Part shown: piece after piece, positions 1 to 8,700 of the stretch
Layout of the letters: each line of letters opens with the position of its first letter
Numbering within the stretch: position 1 is the stretch's first letter
DNA from: Pseudoalteromonas arabiensis
GTDB lineage: Bacteria; Pseudomonadota; Gammaproteobacteria; Enterobacterales; Alteromonadaceae
Assembly: GCF_001550155.1 (NCBI RefSeq)
Contig: NZ_LRUF01000021.1
Span: 611,875-675,874, forward strand
DNA length: 64,000 bases
Direction: 5' to 3'
Made by a program: the position numbers and the translations under genes
The notes under the pieces: generated by a model
The model's input: the letters and a program-made list of their open reading frames with translations, nothing else
What the model was told of the DNA's origin: nothing
Database searches by the model: none

Positions 1-709
1 TACTGAAAATACCCACCACATCCGTCCAAATATGCACACTCTTTGCGTTGATTGCTTCAGCCAGTAATGCCGCACTGTAATCTGAGCCGCCACGGCCTAA
101 AGTAGTTGTTTGGTTATATTCATCACTGCCAATAAACCCTTGTGTTACTACAACTTGCTCAGCTAACAATGGCACTAAATGTTTTTTTGCAGCAGCAGCT
201 GTTGCAGCAATGTTTGGAGTGGCTTTAGCGAATTGGCTATCTGTTTTTAATACTTTACGCACATCAAATCGCACCGCATCTAAACCCTGGCCACGCAACA
301 CTTGCGTAAATAAATACGATGATAAGCGCTCACCAAAACTTAGCAGCTCGTCTTGCTCTGCCGCTGATTTAATCCCTTCAGTAGCAAGTACCTGAAATGC
401 TCTTAAAGTCTCATTAAAGCCATGAGCTAAATCGGCATCAAGCGATAGCTCAGCTAAAATATTCTCTTGAATAGCAATAACACCCGTGATGTGTTCATCG
501 CGCTCAGCCGCGCTCAAATCACGTTTACACAATGCAACTAAATGGTTAGTAACGCCCGCACTGGCACTAACAGCAACAATACGTACTTGATTATCCGCGC
601 ATACAATTTCTGCACAGCGGCTCATAGCATCAAAATTAGCTACACTGGTGCCACCAAATTTTGCAACAACGTAATCTGATTTTGTGTTGGCGGCTAATTG
701 GGTATTCAT
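1..709 (-). CDS. lysC: Aspartokinase, lysine-sensitive type (5' part of gene; continues beyond window)
   Basis: Phosphorylates L-aspartate, the first step towards lysine, threonine and methionine, in the cytoplasm. Translating the minus strand from ATG at 709-707 gives an N-terminus MNTQLAANTKSDYVVAKFGG; the KFGGTSVA motif is the amino-acid kinase signature, and later GERLSS and TTLGRGGSD are the aspartate and nucleotide binding motifs. An AAGGAG ribosome site lies at 715-720. About 236 residues are in the window; the ACT domains are outside it. The lysine riboswitch upstream argues for the lysine-controlled LysC isozyme rather than a ThrA/MetL fusion, which would also be longer. Confidence 0.93.
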   Translation of the reverse strand, partial: MNTQLAANTKSDYVVAKFGGTSVANFDAMSRCAEIVCADNQVRIVAVSASAGVTNHLVALCKRDLSAAERDEHITGVIAIQENILAELSLDADLAHGFNETLRAFQVLATEGIKSAAEQDELLSFGERLSSYLFTQVLRGQGLDAVRFDVRKVLKTDSQFAKATPNIAATAAAAKKHLVPLLAEQVVVTQGFIGSDEYNQTTTLGRGGSDYSAALLAEAINAKSVHIWTDVVGIFS

Positions 710-721
710 GTCGTCTCCTTT

Positions 722-739
722 TGTGGAAAACTATCCACA
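722..739 (-). promoter_or_regulatory. Hairpin just upstream of the lysC ribosome binding site
   Basis: Arms TGTGGA and TCCACA with a six-base loop sit directly before AAGGAG. This is a plausible part of the riboswitch expression platform that could affect translation start; that role is inferred. Confidence 0.4.
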
Positions 740-789
740 GAAATTCAAGAAGAACTCGGCAAGGGGGTGCTTTGAAAATAAAGAGTAGT

Positions 790-957
790 CCATGCCAGAA
801 GCTCTCCACCTAGTTTGGTGACAGTTTTGAGGATTCAGCCCCATAAACCGAAAAATAACCGTGACGTCCAGCTATTTTTCTCGGCGAGTACTTCCCTCAT
901 TAATGGTCATTGGCGTTCGTCACCTCACATTAACTACCTAAGTATCGCACCTCTTCT
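790..957 (-). promoter_or_regulatory. Lysine riboswitch (L box) controlling lysC
   Basis: Read on the minus strand the stretch has the conserved L-box blocks in the right order: AGAGGTGCG, GAGGGAAGT, CGCCGA, GGGCTGAATCC, GTCACC and GGTGGAGAGCTTCTGG, then about 80 nt to the lysC ATG. This family binds lysine and lowers expression of the downstream lysine gene. The blocks are seen directly; the regulatory outcome follows from the family. Confidence 0.92.
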
Positions 958-988
958 GAATGTTAAGTTAACACTTGGTTAAAATAAC

Positions 989-1014
989 AAAGCCTGCTGT
1001 TAAAAGCAGGCTTT
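989..1014 (-). terminator. Rho-independent terminator of nhaD
   Basis: Arms AAAGCCTGCT and AGCAGGCTTT around a short loop, followed on the minus strand by a T-rich stretch. It lies 35 nt after the nhaD stop and before the lysC leader, so it insulates the two genes. Confidence 0.75.
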
Positions 1015-1048
1015 GAAAGTTATCGTTTAGACGTCTAGCTGTCAAGTG

Positions 1049-2296
1049 TTAAATAAAACTTCCCGCTAGGTGTGAGCCATAATAACCCGCTGTATAGGCT
1101 ATTAATAAATACAGCGACATTTTTAAATAACTCATAAACGTTAATGCTTTGACTTTACTCATCGCAATAATACCCGCGGCAGACCCAATAATAAGCATTG
1201 AACCACCAACCCCTGTTGCATAAGTAAATGACAGCCATTGCTGAGGGCTCATAACAATGTCGGCTTTGAGTAATGCAGCTGTTAGTGGCACGTTATCAAC
1301 CGCAGCCGACAACAAGCCCATTAAGTAATTCGCATACTCAGGAGCCATAAGCTCATATAAATGTGTAAATTGAGATAACACACCCACTTCTTTCAGTGCA
1401 CCAACTAACAGTAATACCCCAACGAAGAACAACAGTGTGTCGTATTCAATCTCACGAATATAGTCGATGATTTTTTTGTTTACGTCTTTTTTGCGCATCA
1501 AAAATTGCGCAACCAAAAACATTAATGATAAACCAAATAAAAAGGTTAATAACGGTGGCACACTATAAAGAACGCTCAAAGTTAAGGTGGCAATAATGGT
1601 CGAGAAAAAGATAACCGCAATGGTAATGTCGGTTTTTTCAATACGACGAGCCATTTGCTTTTCAAATACCACATTACCTGACATTCCTGCTGATAACATC
1701 ACAGCCAGTAATGCGACGCTTGCAAGCGAAGGCACAATAAGTAATAACAAGTTACCAATAGTGACTTTTTCATCGAGGAATATCATTAAGGTCGTTACAT
1801 CACCTGTAATAAGCGATACCCCACCCGAGTTCACACTAAATACAATTAAGGTGGCATATTTTATTAATTTTTTAGGGTCTAATTTCAGTGACATCACCAC
1901 CGCAAGCGAGATTAAAGTCGCGGTTATGTTGTCTGAAATCGATGAAAATAAAAACGCAAAACCACCAATCAAAAACATCAGCTTCCGTTCACTGATTTGA
2001 TTTGGCATAATTTTATGCACAATATTTTGAATAAACCCTTTCGAGTTTAAATAAGCGACAAAGGTCATTGCAGCCATAAGAAATAACCACAACGTCGCTA
2101 TTTCTAAAATATTATGATCAAGTTGATGTTGGATAGTTTCTGGGGTTTGCCCATGAATTGGAGAGATAAACAAGATAATCCAGCATAAAGTGCCAAAAAA
2201 AAGCGTCGTTTTGGCCTTGTTTACATGGATAATATCCTCTATAACGATAAGCAAAAATGCCACCGCTATCAGGGTTAGGATAAGTGGGGTTACCAT
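1049..2296 (-). CDS. nhaD: Na+/H+ antiporter NhaD
   Basis: Inner-membrane sodium/proton antiporter of the ion transporter (ArsB/NhaD) superfamily, used for sodium and pH homeostasis in marine and halophilic bacteria. The 415-residue protein is almost all hydrophobic with roughly a dozen membrane segments. It starts with LILTLIAVAFLLIVIEDIIH, contains the polar stretch FLFSSISDNITATLISLAVV near residues 115-135 and SAAVDNVPLTAAL near residue 330, both typical of NhaD. The start at 2296 keeps the first membrane helix. It is transcribed alone and divergently from mksF. ArsB-like arsenite permease is the alternative, but the SDN and DNVP motifs and lack of ars genes favour NhaD. Confidence 0.88.
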   Translation of the reverse strand: MVTPLILTLIAVAFLLIVIEDIIHVNKAKTTLFFGTLCWIILFISPIHGQTPETIQHQLDHNILEIATLWLFLMAAMTFVAYLNSKGFIQNIVHKIMPNQISERKLMFLIGGFAFLFSSISDNITATLISLAVVMSLKLDPKKLIKYATLIVFSVNSGGVSLITGDVTTLMIFLDEKVTIGNLLLLIVPSLASVALLAVMLSAGMSGNVVFEKQMARRIEKTDITIAVIFFSTIIATLTLSVLYSVPPLLTFLFGLSLMFLVAQFLMRKKDVNKKIIDYIREIEYDTLLFFVGVLLLVGALKEVGVLSQFTHLYELMAPEYANYLMGLLSAAVDNVPLTAALLKADIVMSPQQWLSFTYATGVGGSMLIIGSAAGIIAMSKVKALTFMSYLKMSLYLLIAYTAGYYGSHLAGSFI

Positions 2297-2444
2297 GGTG
2301 TTTGAACAACCTTTATAATAATGTAAAAATTGTAATTCGAGTGTTTCGGCGCGGATTCTAGCAGTATCTAAGTCATAAAACTATTCTCAATTAGATAAAT
2401 TACTACTAAACGCTAACACCAAAATTTTGATTTACTGGAGCCAT

Positions 2445-3719
2445 ATGATCCCAGCTAAAAAGTTATTAAATACCCTTACAGAGCATTGGGGGGTGTTAGA
2501 ACTATTATTTAAACGTTTTAAGATGGCTGATTTCAGCTTAAAAGACGTACAAAATGCGATAAAACAAAAACAGCCAAGCTGGTCAAATGAACGTATTTAT
2601 AAAGAAACAAATCGTTTATTAAATCAAGATATCATTATTCCTCTTGCGAAGTCGTCACAATTAGAAATCAACCGTGCTATCGCTGATTTTGCGACCTTTT
2701 TATTGCAAGAAGAACATTTGGGTCTTGCCCAAGAAATCAGCGTATTAGTTGATGACTTAGCGCGCCTAGGCAACCGCCTTGCCAAAGCGGGTGAAATAGA
2801 AGATTACGACGAGCTTCGCCGTTTCAGCCGGATTATGGATGATCGGGTACGCAAAATAATGAAGTTGTTTGCCCATAATGAAAATGCGATTTTAAACATT
2901 GTTGAGCAAGCGAAAGCTGACAACGCCGTGCAATCTTTGCAAAAACGCTATCAAGCAGTAATCGAAGCGTTTGATGAATACATTGAACCTATGCTTGAAA
3001 TGGTTGATATTCGTGGTGACTTCCACGCGTGCTTTAACACCATCGAAGCGCAAATTAGCGCGCAAATCGAGCAAATTGACCGTCTTGGTAAGTCATATCA
3101 AGACAAACGGATGCTTGAGCAATTACGTACCCGTATTCTAGAAATGCATTTAGTTGGCCGTGAAAGTTTACGCAAAAGCGCCGATATGTTGATGCCACTG
3201 CGTGAAGAGTTACGACGCAACAACCTAATTACTCGCCAAGCGGCCAAAGTGCTTGGTTTAGTGCGTAAAAATGGCGTCGATAACATGTTAAGTGCAGTAC
3301 AGCCTAACTTTGTCTCAGACGCACAGCGTTTTTCACTTGGGCAACAACGTCATATCGTGGCCTATATGGCAGGCTTAGTTGACTTTGAACACGATGAATA
3401 TCAGCTTCCTGAACATGATGACGTGCCTGCCTATCAAAGCCCGCATATCCCTGATTACAACGACGTTAAAACACAATTTAAAAAACGCTTCAAAAAAGCC
3501 AGCAAAAAAGCTCAGCCGCTGCTTAATTTCTTAGATGAAAGCTACCCAGATTTAGAAGCAGACGAAATGCTGTTCTTGTATCAAAAATTAATTAGCGATG
3601 GCGACCTTGAAATCAGCCAAAGCCAAGAGAAAGTAAAAATAAAAATTGCCCAGCAACACTTCTCTCTTTACCCATTTAACTCATCGATTGCTGACGATAA
3701 AAAAGCAACAGAGCAATAA
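2445..3719 (+). CDS. mksF: Condensin subunit MksF (MukF-like kleisin)
   Basis: Likely the kleisin of a Mks (MukBEF-like) SMC complex that compacts chromosomal DNA. The N-terminal part (MIPAKKLLNTLTEHWGVLEL) is a helical winged-helix-like region; residues about 90-230 are long amphipathic helices; the acidic, proline-rich 330-350 stretch may be the linker. ATG at 2445 is chosen over an upstream in-frame TTG at 2427 because TGGAG lies five bases before it, giving 424 residues. First gene of a tight operon: the mksE ATG follows the stop codon by two bases. JetA of Wadjet is the homologous defence counterpart. Confidence 0.8.
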   Translation: MIPAKKLLNTLTEHWGVLELLFKRFKMADFSLKDVQNAIKQKQPSWSNERIYKETNRLLNQDIIIPLAKSSQLEINRAIADFATFLLQEEHLGLAQEISVLVDDLARLGNRLAKAGEIEDYDELRRFSRIMDDRVRKIMKLFAHNENAILNIVEQAKADNAVQSLQKRYQAVIEAFDEYIEPMLEMVDIRGDFHACFNTIEAQISAQIEQIDRLGKSYQDKRMLEQLRTRILEMHLVGRESLRKSADMLMPLREELRRNNLITRQAAKVLGLVRKNGVDNMLSAVQPNFVSDAQRFSLGQQRHIVAYMAGLVDFEHDEYQLPEHDDVPAYQSPHIPDYNDVKTQFKKRFKKASKKAQPLLNFLDESYPDLEADEMLFLYQKLISDGDLEISQSQEKVKIKIAQQHFSLYPFNSSIADDKKATEQ

Positions 3720-3721
3720 CC

Positions 3722-4267
3722 ATGACAGATATTAATTTAGATGATTTAACACATCTGCAAGCTATTAATAAAAAGCTCACATCAGGCTACCACATTAGCG
3801 AACAAGACACGCTGATGTGGCAAGAGCTTGATCAACACATTGACGCTTACCGTGCGTTATTTAATGCCCTTGGCCATGACCTACAACATGATAGCCGTGG
3901 CTTTTACTATTTTGGCAGCGACGAAAGCACCCCAAACATGGGGAAAATTTCGCGTGCCATCGCACTGACTATCTACATCTTGATTGAGCACTATGCCAAT
4001 ACCGGTAAAGATCCAATGCGTGCCTTGTTTGACGAGGTAAACGACCTTGAACTAATGCAAACCTTAGTGCAAATCAACAAACACTTGTTTGATCAATTAG
4101 AAATCTTCTCAGGCTCAGATTTACGTAAAGACGTGTACCTTCGCATGGTGCGTTTAGGCCTTGCTCGCGAAGTAGAAAACGGCTTTATGTTGCAAGCACC
4201 TATTTATCGTTATATCGATGCATTAATGGAAGTAAACGAAGAAACCTACCTAGGAGAGGACGAATAA
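3722..4267 (+). CDS. mksE: Condensin subunit MksE (MukE-like)
   Basis: Small 181-residue acidic protein lying between the kleisin and the ATPase genes, as MukE/MksE/JetB does. MksE binds the kleisin dimer and modulates the SMC ATPase. The sequence has winged-helix-like character (LRKDVYLRMVRLGLAREVEN near residues 135-155) and ends in an acidic tail. Its stop codon TAA shares one base with the ATG of mksB, which predicts translational coupling and fixed stoichiometry. The assignment relies partly on gene order and size. Confidence 0.75.
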   Translation: MTDINLDDLTHLQAINKKLTSGYHISEQDTLMWQELDQHIDAYRALFNALGHDLQHDSRGFYYFGSDESTPNMGKISRAIALTIYILIEHYANTGKDPMRALFDEVNDLELMQTLVQINKHLFDQLEIFSGSDLRKDVYLRMVRLGLAREVENGFMLQAPIYRYIDALMEVNEETYLGEDE

Positions 4268-7053
4268 TGCAAAGCCAAAGCCTTTACGGACTCAGCAAAC
4301 TTGCGCTTTTAAATACCGCTGGCTATGCAAAATGCGTGATCCCTCTGGATAAAAGCAGCTCAATTTGTGCACCCAATAATACTGGTAAAAGCTCGGTGAT
4401 TAATGCCCTGCAATTTCCACTGATTAATGATTTACGCCTAACAGAATGGGATGGCCACGATTTAGACGAAACCCGAAAATTCTACTTTTCGTCAGATCAA
4501 TCCTATATTTTACTCGAAGCCGATTTACCTAATGGCCCTGTAGTGATTGGTGTTGCTGGCCTTGGTAAAATTGCCGGTTATGCGCATCAGTTTTTTTGCT
4601 ATCAAGGTAAATTAGACCTTGAGCACTACACCCAAGGCAAAACCATTGTAAAATTCACCAAGCTTTTTAATCACTTAAAAGAGCAAGGTTTCAATCCAAT
4701 TGAATTAAAAGCGCAAGAGCTAAACGCCCTACTTACTGGTGGCGCAACCCCGTTTGATGGCGATATCAATTTAAAGATGATCCCACTTAATAACGTACAA
4801 GACTCAGCGATTTACAAAGAGATTTTCCGCCGTATCCTTAACTTGCATAAATTAGGTGCCAGTGATGTTAAGCGCTTTATGCTACGTGTTTTTGAACGTC
4901 ATATGTCAAACTCACGGGTCGATTTTTATGAAGTGTGGCGACGTTCATTCGATAAAGTGAATCGCGCTAAACGTGAATTAAAAGCCCTTGAGTCAATGCA
5001 AGAGCCAATCGCCGCCCTTGAATCTATGCTTGAAAACCAAACGGTTTTAAAAGGCAAACTTGCAGCCTATGCGCCAAAAATTGACCAAGCACTGATTGAC
5101 TTTGAAACCTATCAACAAGAGCAACTCACTGAGCTGAATATAGCCCTTGAAGATATCGAGCACGAAAAGCATGAGTTTGACCAAAAGCAGCAGCTGTATA
5201 TTCAGCAATCCCGTGATATTGAGCGTAAACAAACTCAAATTGAACAGTGGTTTTTAGACTATCGAGCGCTTAAATCTGAATTTGAACTAGTTAACAAGGC
5301 CACTTTAAAAGTAAGCCTTACGCAGCTTAAGCAAGATTATGAATCGCTATCGCATTCATTGAGCAGTGCCCAAGGTCAAAGCTTGCACACGCTAGATTAC
5401 CGTATTAGCGAAACACAAAAGCAAATTAAGAGCTTAAAACTACAGCTGAAGAACCTCGAGTTCAATTTATTCACCCGTATGCGTGAAGATTTATCTTTGA
5501 AAGAAGTTGAAGAGATTTCGCGTATTCTAAACCCTGATATCTTATCATTTGCCACCACCAGCAATGGTGATGTTGAGATCACAGACGAAGATGCCTTTGG
5601 TGAATTTTTAGAGCAGTTATCGGCAAATGTGAAAGGCGGTGTACTGACTCTTCCTGGCGCAAGCATTAAACTTAAAAAGCTAAGTCCTGTGCAAATGCAA
5701 ACAGGTGAAAATAAAGAGCAACTAACCGCGCAACTCGCCGCCCTTGAAAACTCACTAAAAGAGTTTAAACAACAGCGCGAAGTGGCTGCTAATGTCGCCG
5801 AAAAGCAAAAAGAAAAAGATGCCTTATATGATGAACTAATGGCCTCTGAAGAAGCCTTAAAACGCTTTGAACAATTTGAAGTGATGCAGCAATCAGTCGA
5901 TGCGCAAACTTTGCTAAAAGAGCAATTAAATTCAGAGCGCGAACAAGTTGACGACTACCTGCAAGACATTCAAAAGAACAGTGGCTCAATTAGCGACCGT
6001 CGTTCAATTATCAAGTCGAAAAAAGATTTGCTTGCGCGCCAAGCTGACCGCCTACGCCAAGTTAAATCTGAGCGTATCGATCACACGCTTGATTTTTACT
6101 CTGGCAAAGTGACTCCATACATGATTGAAATCAGTATTGATTTTGATAACTTAAGCGATCTCATCCATCACTTTAACAAAGACTGCCAAGAGCTACGTAA
6201 CTTTGATATCAACGTACGTAACACCTACATGCATATTTACAATGCGGGTATTACTAAATTTGATAACGAAAACGATGAGTTTACTAAATACGAAAAGCTT
6301 ATTAGCGCGTTTCATAACATTGATAACGAGCGTGATGCCGTTGAGCGTCAAGGTCGTGTTGCGTTAACCGAAGTCGCCGCCACCATTAAAGGCTTGCGCG
6401 AAGACTTAGACCGCCTACGCCGCGAAATGAATAGCTTTAATAAAGGGATTAGCCAACACCGAATCTCTAACCTTCAAGCATTCAAAATTAATGTTATTCC
6501 GCGCAAGATGCTGGTTGATAGCATTGATACCATTATCAGTACCTCAAATCAGTTTGAGCAAGGCGATACCCTCGATTTATTAAGCCAAGAGCCTTATAGC
6601 GAATCTGCGGTAAACGAAGCAAAAGATCATTTAATTAAGCTTGCTTCAGAAAAAGCCGGTTTAACACTGACCGACTTATTCGATATTCGTTTTGAAGTGG
6701 TGAATCGTGCGGGTGACACTGAGCACTTCGAAAAAATCGATTCAGCAGGTTCTAACGGTACACGTATCACTATTAAACTATTATGCGGCATGCTATTCAT
6801 TCGCTATCTATTAAGTGATCAAGAACAAAACCTGTATCGTATTCCTATTTATATTGATGAAGCGGCAGATATCGACCCACAAAACCAAAAAGCAATTATC
6901 GAAACGGCTCTGAGCTTTGGTTTTGTGCCGATTTTTGCTTCTGTTAAACCACAAGTAAGTTGCGACTACATTGTACCTATTCGTACAGTAAAAGATGGCG
7001 CGCAAAACTGGGTAGACGAAAAAGACTGGATCGAAGTAGAACACAGTACTTAA
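4267..7053 (+). CDS. mksB: SMC-type ATPase MksB of a Mks condensin
   Basis: Chromosome-organising ATPase. The N-terminal P-loop is APNNTGKSS (residues 35-43). Long coiled coils rich in Q, E, K and L occupy about 230-390 and 480-600, with a hinge-like globular region around 400-470. The C-terminal head has a diverged signature region starting SNGTRITIKLL (about 829) and a Walker B strand IPIYIDEAAD (about 859-868) with the catalytic DE pair. At 928 residues it is shorter than MukB (about 1,480) and in the range of MksB proteins. No mksG/jetD TOPRIM gene follows; the next gene is an unrelated lipoprotein 147 bp away. JetC of Wadjet is the alternative name. Confidence 0.82.
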   Translation: MQSQSLYGLSKLALLNTAGYAKCVIPLDKSSSICAPNNTGKSSVINALQFPLINDLRLTEWDGHDLDETRKFYFSSDQSYILLEADLPNGPVVIGVAGLGKIAGYAHQFFCYQGKLDLEHYTQGKTIVKFTKLFNHLKEQGFNPIELKAQELNALLTGGATPFDGDINLKMIPLNNVQDSAIYKEIFRRILNLHKLGASDVKRFMLRVFERHMSNSRVDFYEVWRRSFDKVNRAKRELKALESMQEPIAALESMLENQTVLKGKLAAYAPKIDQALIDFETYQQEQLTELNIALEDIEHEKHEFDQKQQLYIQQSRDIERKQTQIEQWFLDYRALKSEFELVNKATLKVSLTQLKQDYESLSHSLSSAQGQSLHTLDYRISETQKQIKSLKLQLKNLEFNLFTRMREDLSLKEVEEISRILNPDILSFATTSNGDVEITDEDAFGEFLEQLSANVKGGVLTLPGASIKLKKLSPVQMQTGENKEQLTAQLAALENSLKEFKQQREVAANVAEKQKEKDALYDELMASEEALKRFEQFEVMQQSVDAQTLLKEQLNSEREQVDDYLQDIQKNSGSISDRRSIIKSKKDLLARQADRLRQVKSERIDHTLDFYSGKVTPYMIEISIDFDNLSDLIHHFNKDCQELRNFDINVRNTYMHIYNAGITKFDNENDEFTKYEKLISAFHNIDNERDAVERQGRVALTEVAATIKGLREDLDRLRREMNSFNKGISQHRISNLQAFKINVIPRKMLVDSIDTIISTSNQFEQGDTLDLLSQEPYSESAVNEAKDHLIKLASEKAGLTLTDLFDIRFEVVNRAGDTEHFEKIDSAGSNGTRITIKLLCGMLFIRYLLSDQEQNLYRIPIYIDEAADIDPQNQKAIIETALSFGFVPIFASVKPQVSCDYIVPIRTVKDGAQNWVDEKDWIEVEHST

Positions 7054-7200
7054 TACAACATGTCATGGATGACAGCATTTACAATCAATTACAGTACTTT
7101 TTTTGAAATGTGCCATAGTAAATAAATAATCATTCAGTTGAATTATTTTTGTGTTATGTTATCAAATAAGTAGTGGAAATTTTGCCAAGGAGCAAACAGT

Positions 7201-7749
7201 ATGAAAAACTTATTAATCGCCACGGCTGTATTACTTTTAGCGGCTTGCGCCAAAACCCCTGATTGGGATTACGACAAATCAGCAGACTTTAGCAACTATC
7301 AAACTTTCTCTTGGGTTCCTAACGCGAGCCTAACTAAGAATGTTGCAAACTACCAAATTAGCCCGTTAATGGAAAAACGTGTACGTGAAGCCGTTAATGC
7401 TGAGCTTGAAAAAAGCGGTATGAAACTTGTTGATATGGCACAAGCAGATGTACTTATTAACTACCATGCATCGGTTGATAAAAAAATCGACGTTGATACC
7501 TTTAATGTCGGTTACGGCGCACGCTGGAACTATTGGGGCATGGGTTACAACACGCAAACAACTACTCGCGAGTATGAAGTAGGCACACTGATTTTAGACG
7601 TGGTAGACCGCGCTTCTAACCAACTAGTTTGGCGTGGTGCAAAAGAAGGTCGTTTGCAAAAGAACCAAACACCTGAAAAACGCACTGAGATAATTAAAGA
7701 GACAGTTGCTAATATTCTAAGTAACTTCCCACCTAAACCGCAGCAGTAA
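7201..7749 (+). CDS. DUF4136-type outer-membrane lipoprotein
   Basis: Predicted lipoprotein of unknown role. Residues 1-16 form a signal peptide ending in the lipobox LLAAC; D after the Cys is absent, so an outer-membrane location is likely. The rest (182 residues in total) begins DWDYDKSADFSNYQTFSW, the usual opening of DUF4136 proteins, and contains IDVDTFNVGYG and REYEVGTLILDVVD. AAGGAG lies eight bases upstream of the ATG. It is transcribed alone and ends at a strong hairpin terminator. Confidence 0.8.
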   Translation: MKNLLIATAVLLLAACAKTPDWDYDKSADFSNYQTFSWVPNASLTKNVANYQISPLMEKRVREAVNAELEKSGMKLVDMAQADVLINYHASVDKKIDVDTFNVGYGARWNYWGMGYNTQTTTREYEVGTLILDVVDRASNQLVWRGAKEGRLQKNQTPEKRTEIIKETVANILSNFPPKPQQ

Positions 7750-7767
7750 AGTGTTAACACATCGTTT

Positions 7768-7796
7768 AAAAGCTCACGAATTGTGAGCTTTTTTGT
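7768..7796 (+). terminator. Rho-independent terminator after the DUF4136 gene
   Basis: Arms AAAGCTCAC and GTGAGCTTT with a five-base loop followed by TTT(T)G. It starts 18 bp after the stop codon at 7749. Confidence 0.85.
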
Positions 7797-7883
7797 TTGT
7801 GATGATTAAAGTTTGCTATGATGCTGAAAGTAACTCTAAATGGAATTAGAGGTCTTAGAGAAAAAGACCCAAAAAGGAATAAA

Positions 7884-8183
7884 ATGAAATTAACTTGCCC
7901 AAACTGTAAAACTAAAATAGCGACTAAAGATATAAAAAAGGTTAACAAAAACAGCCTCTTTATTGAAAATCAATGTCCCTCTTGTCACGCATGGTTTTGC
8001 TTAAATAAAACACAGACGATTTTAAAAATCGTTGGTATATCTCTATTGTTAATAACGAGCTTACTTAATATTTTTAATATTAAAACTGAATATAGCCTAG
8101 CTTTTTCAGTCATTGGTTTTATAGGCATTTTTATTGCGCTCATCATCACTTTTTTTGGCAAATATGATGCGGTTAAAAAATAA
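7884..8183 (+). CDS. Small membrane protein with N-terminal zinc ribbon
   Basis: 99 residues. It opens with MKLTCPNCKTKIA and repeats a CPSC pair near residue 37, so two CPxC knuckles probably bind zinc. Two hydrophobic segments follow (about 50-70 and 74-92). The start at 7884 is preferred over the upstream in-frame ATG at 7818 because AAGGAA sits six bases before it and the zinc knuckle then begins at residue 5. It overlaps the next small membrane gene, suggesting a pair. Function unknown. Confidence 0.65.
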   Translation: MKLTCPNCKTKIATKDIKKVNKNSLFIENQCPSCHAWFCLNKTQTILKIVGISLLLITSLLNIFNIKTEYSLAFSVIGFIGIFIALIITFFGKYDAVKK

Positions 8184-8508
8184 AAGAAAGTTAAAAGTAA
8201 AGTATGCTGATATCAGTGATACTAGAGTACTACTGAATCAAATCGCCTTTACATTATTTTTATGGGTCACGGGAGTTACCTTAATAACTCTTGCTATAAG
8301 ATTCATCTATGAAGGTTATATTTTGACTCCTACAGATTACCGAACCGACTCTGACATTTATTTTTTCTCGACGAACCCCTTATCATATGTCTTTAATCTC
8401 CTTTTTTACTTAGGGGGTGGCGCTTATTGTTTAGCAGCGCCCTATCTTTTTAGAAAACACTTTCCCCGCAAGAAAGACCAAAAATCAAATCACAGAAATA
8501 CAAAGTAA
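8164..8508 (+). CDS. Small two-helix membrane protein, hypothetical
   Basis: About 114 residues, starting at one of two adjacent ATG codons (8164/8167) inside the end of the zinc-ribbon gene. It has two membrane segments (about residues 25-45 and 80-97) with basic ends: RLKNKRKLK at the start and RKHFPRKKDQK at the end. No family recognised. The start is uncertain because no good ribosome site is visible; overlap with the upstream gene suggests translational coupling. Confidence 0.5.
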   Translation: MMRLKNKRKLKVKYADISDTRVLLNQIAFTLFLWVTGVTLITLAIRFIYEGYILTPTDYRTDSDIYFFSTNPLSYVFNLLFYLGGGAYCLAAPYLFRKHFPRKKDQKSNHRNTK

Positions 8509-8638
8509 GTTTACTAAAACTAAACGCCATTTTAGTTGATCGCGCCCTGAAGTGACCCCCAGCATGGCTTTTTATTACCTATTGAAATCTGGTTGGAGTG
8601 GTATAACTGAGTGATTCAGATACAATAGCCGCAATTTT

Positions 8639-8665
8639 GCAGTGAGCGCCTATAGTGTTCACTGC
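8639..8665 (+). promoter_or_regulatory. Inverted repeat in the leader of the TonB receptor gene
   Basis: Perfect seven-base arms GCAGTGA and TCACTGC with a 13-base spacer, ending 35 bp before the start codon. It could be an operator or an RNA hairpin; the regulator is unknown. Confidence 0.35.
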
Positions 8666-8700
8666 CCTAGGTAAATCAAATACATTCAAGAGAGTTTTAG

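Noticed and set aside
1587..2000. Plus-strand ORF within nhaD
   Set aside because: It lies in the antisense frame of a well-supported membrane protein gene and has no family match.
2445..7053. Wadjet (JetABCD) anti-plasmid system
   Set aside because: The jetD/mksG nuclease gene is missing after mksB, so a complete defence system is not supported.
8509..8700. Cobalamin riboswitch upstream of the TonB receptor
   Set aside because: None of the conserved B12-box blocks was found; only a short inverted repeat is visible.
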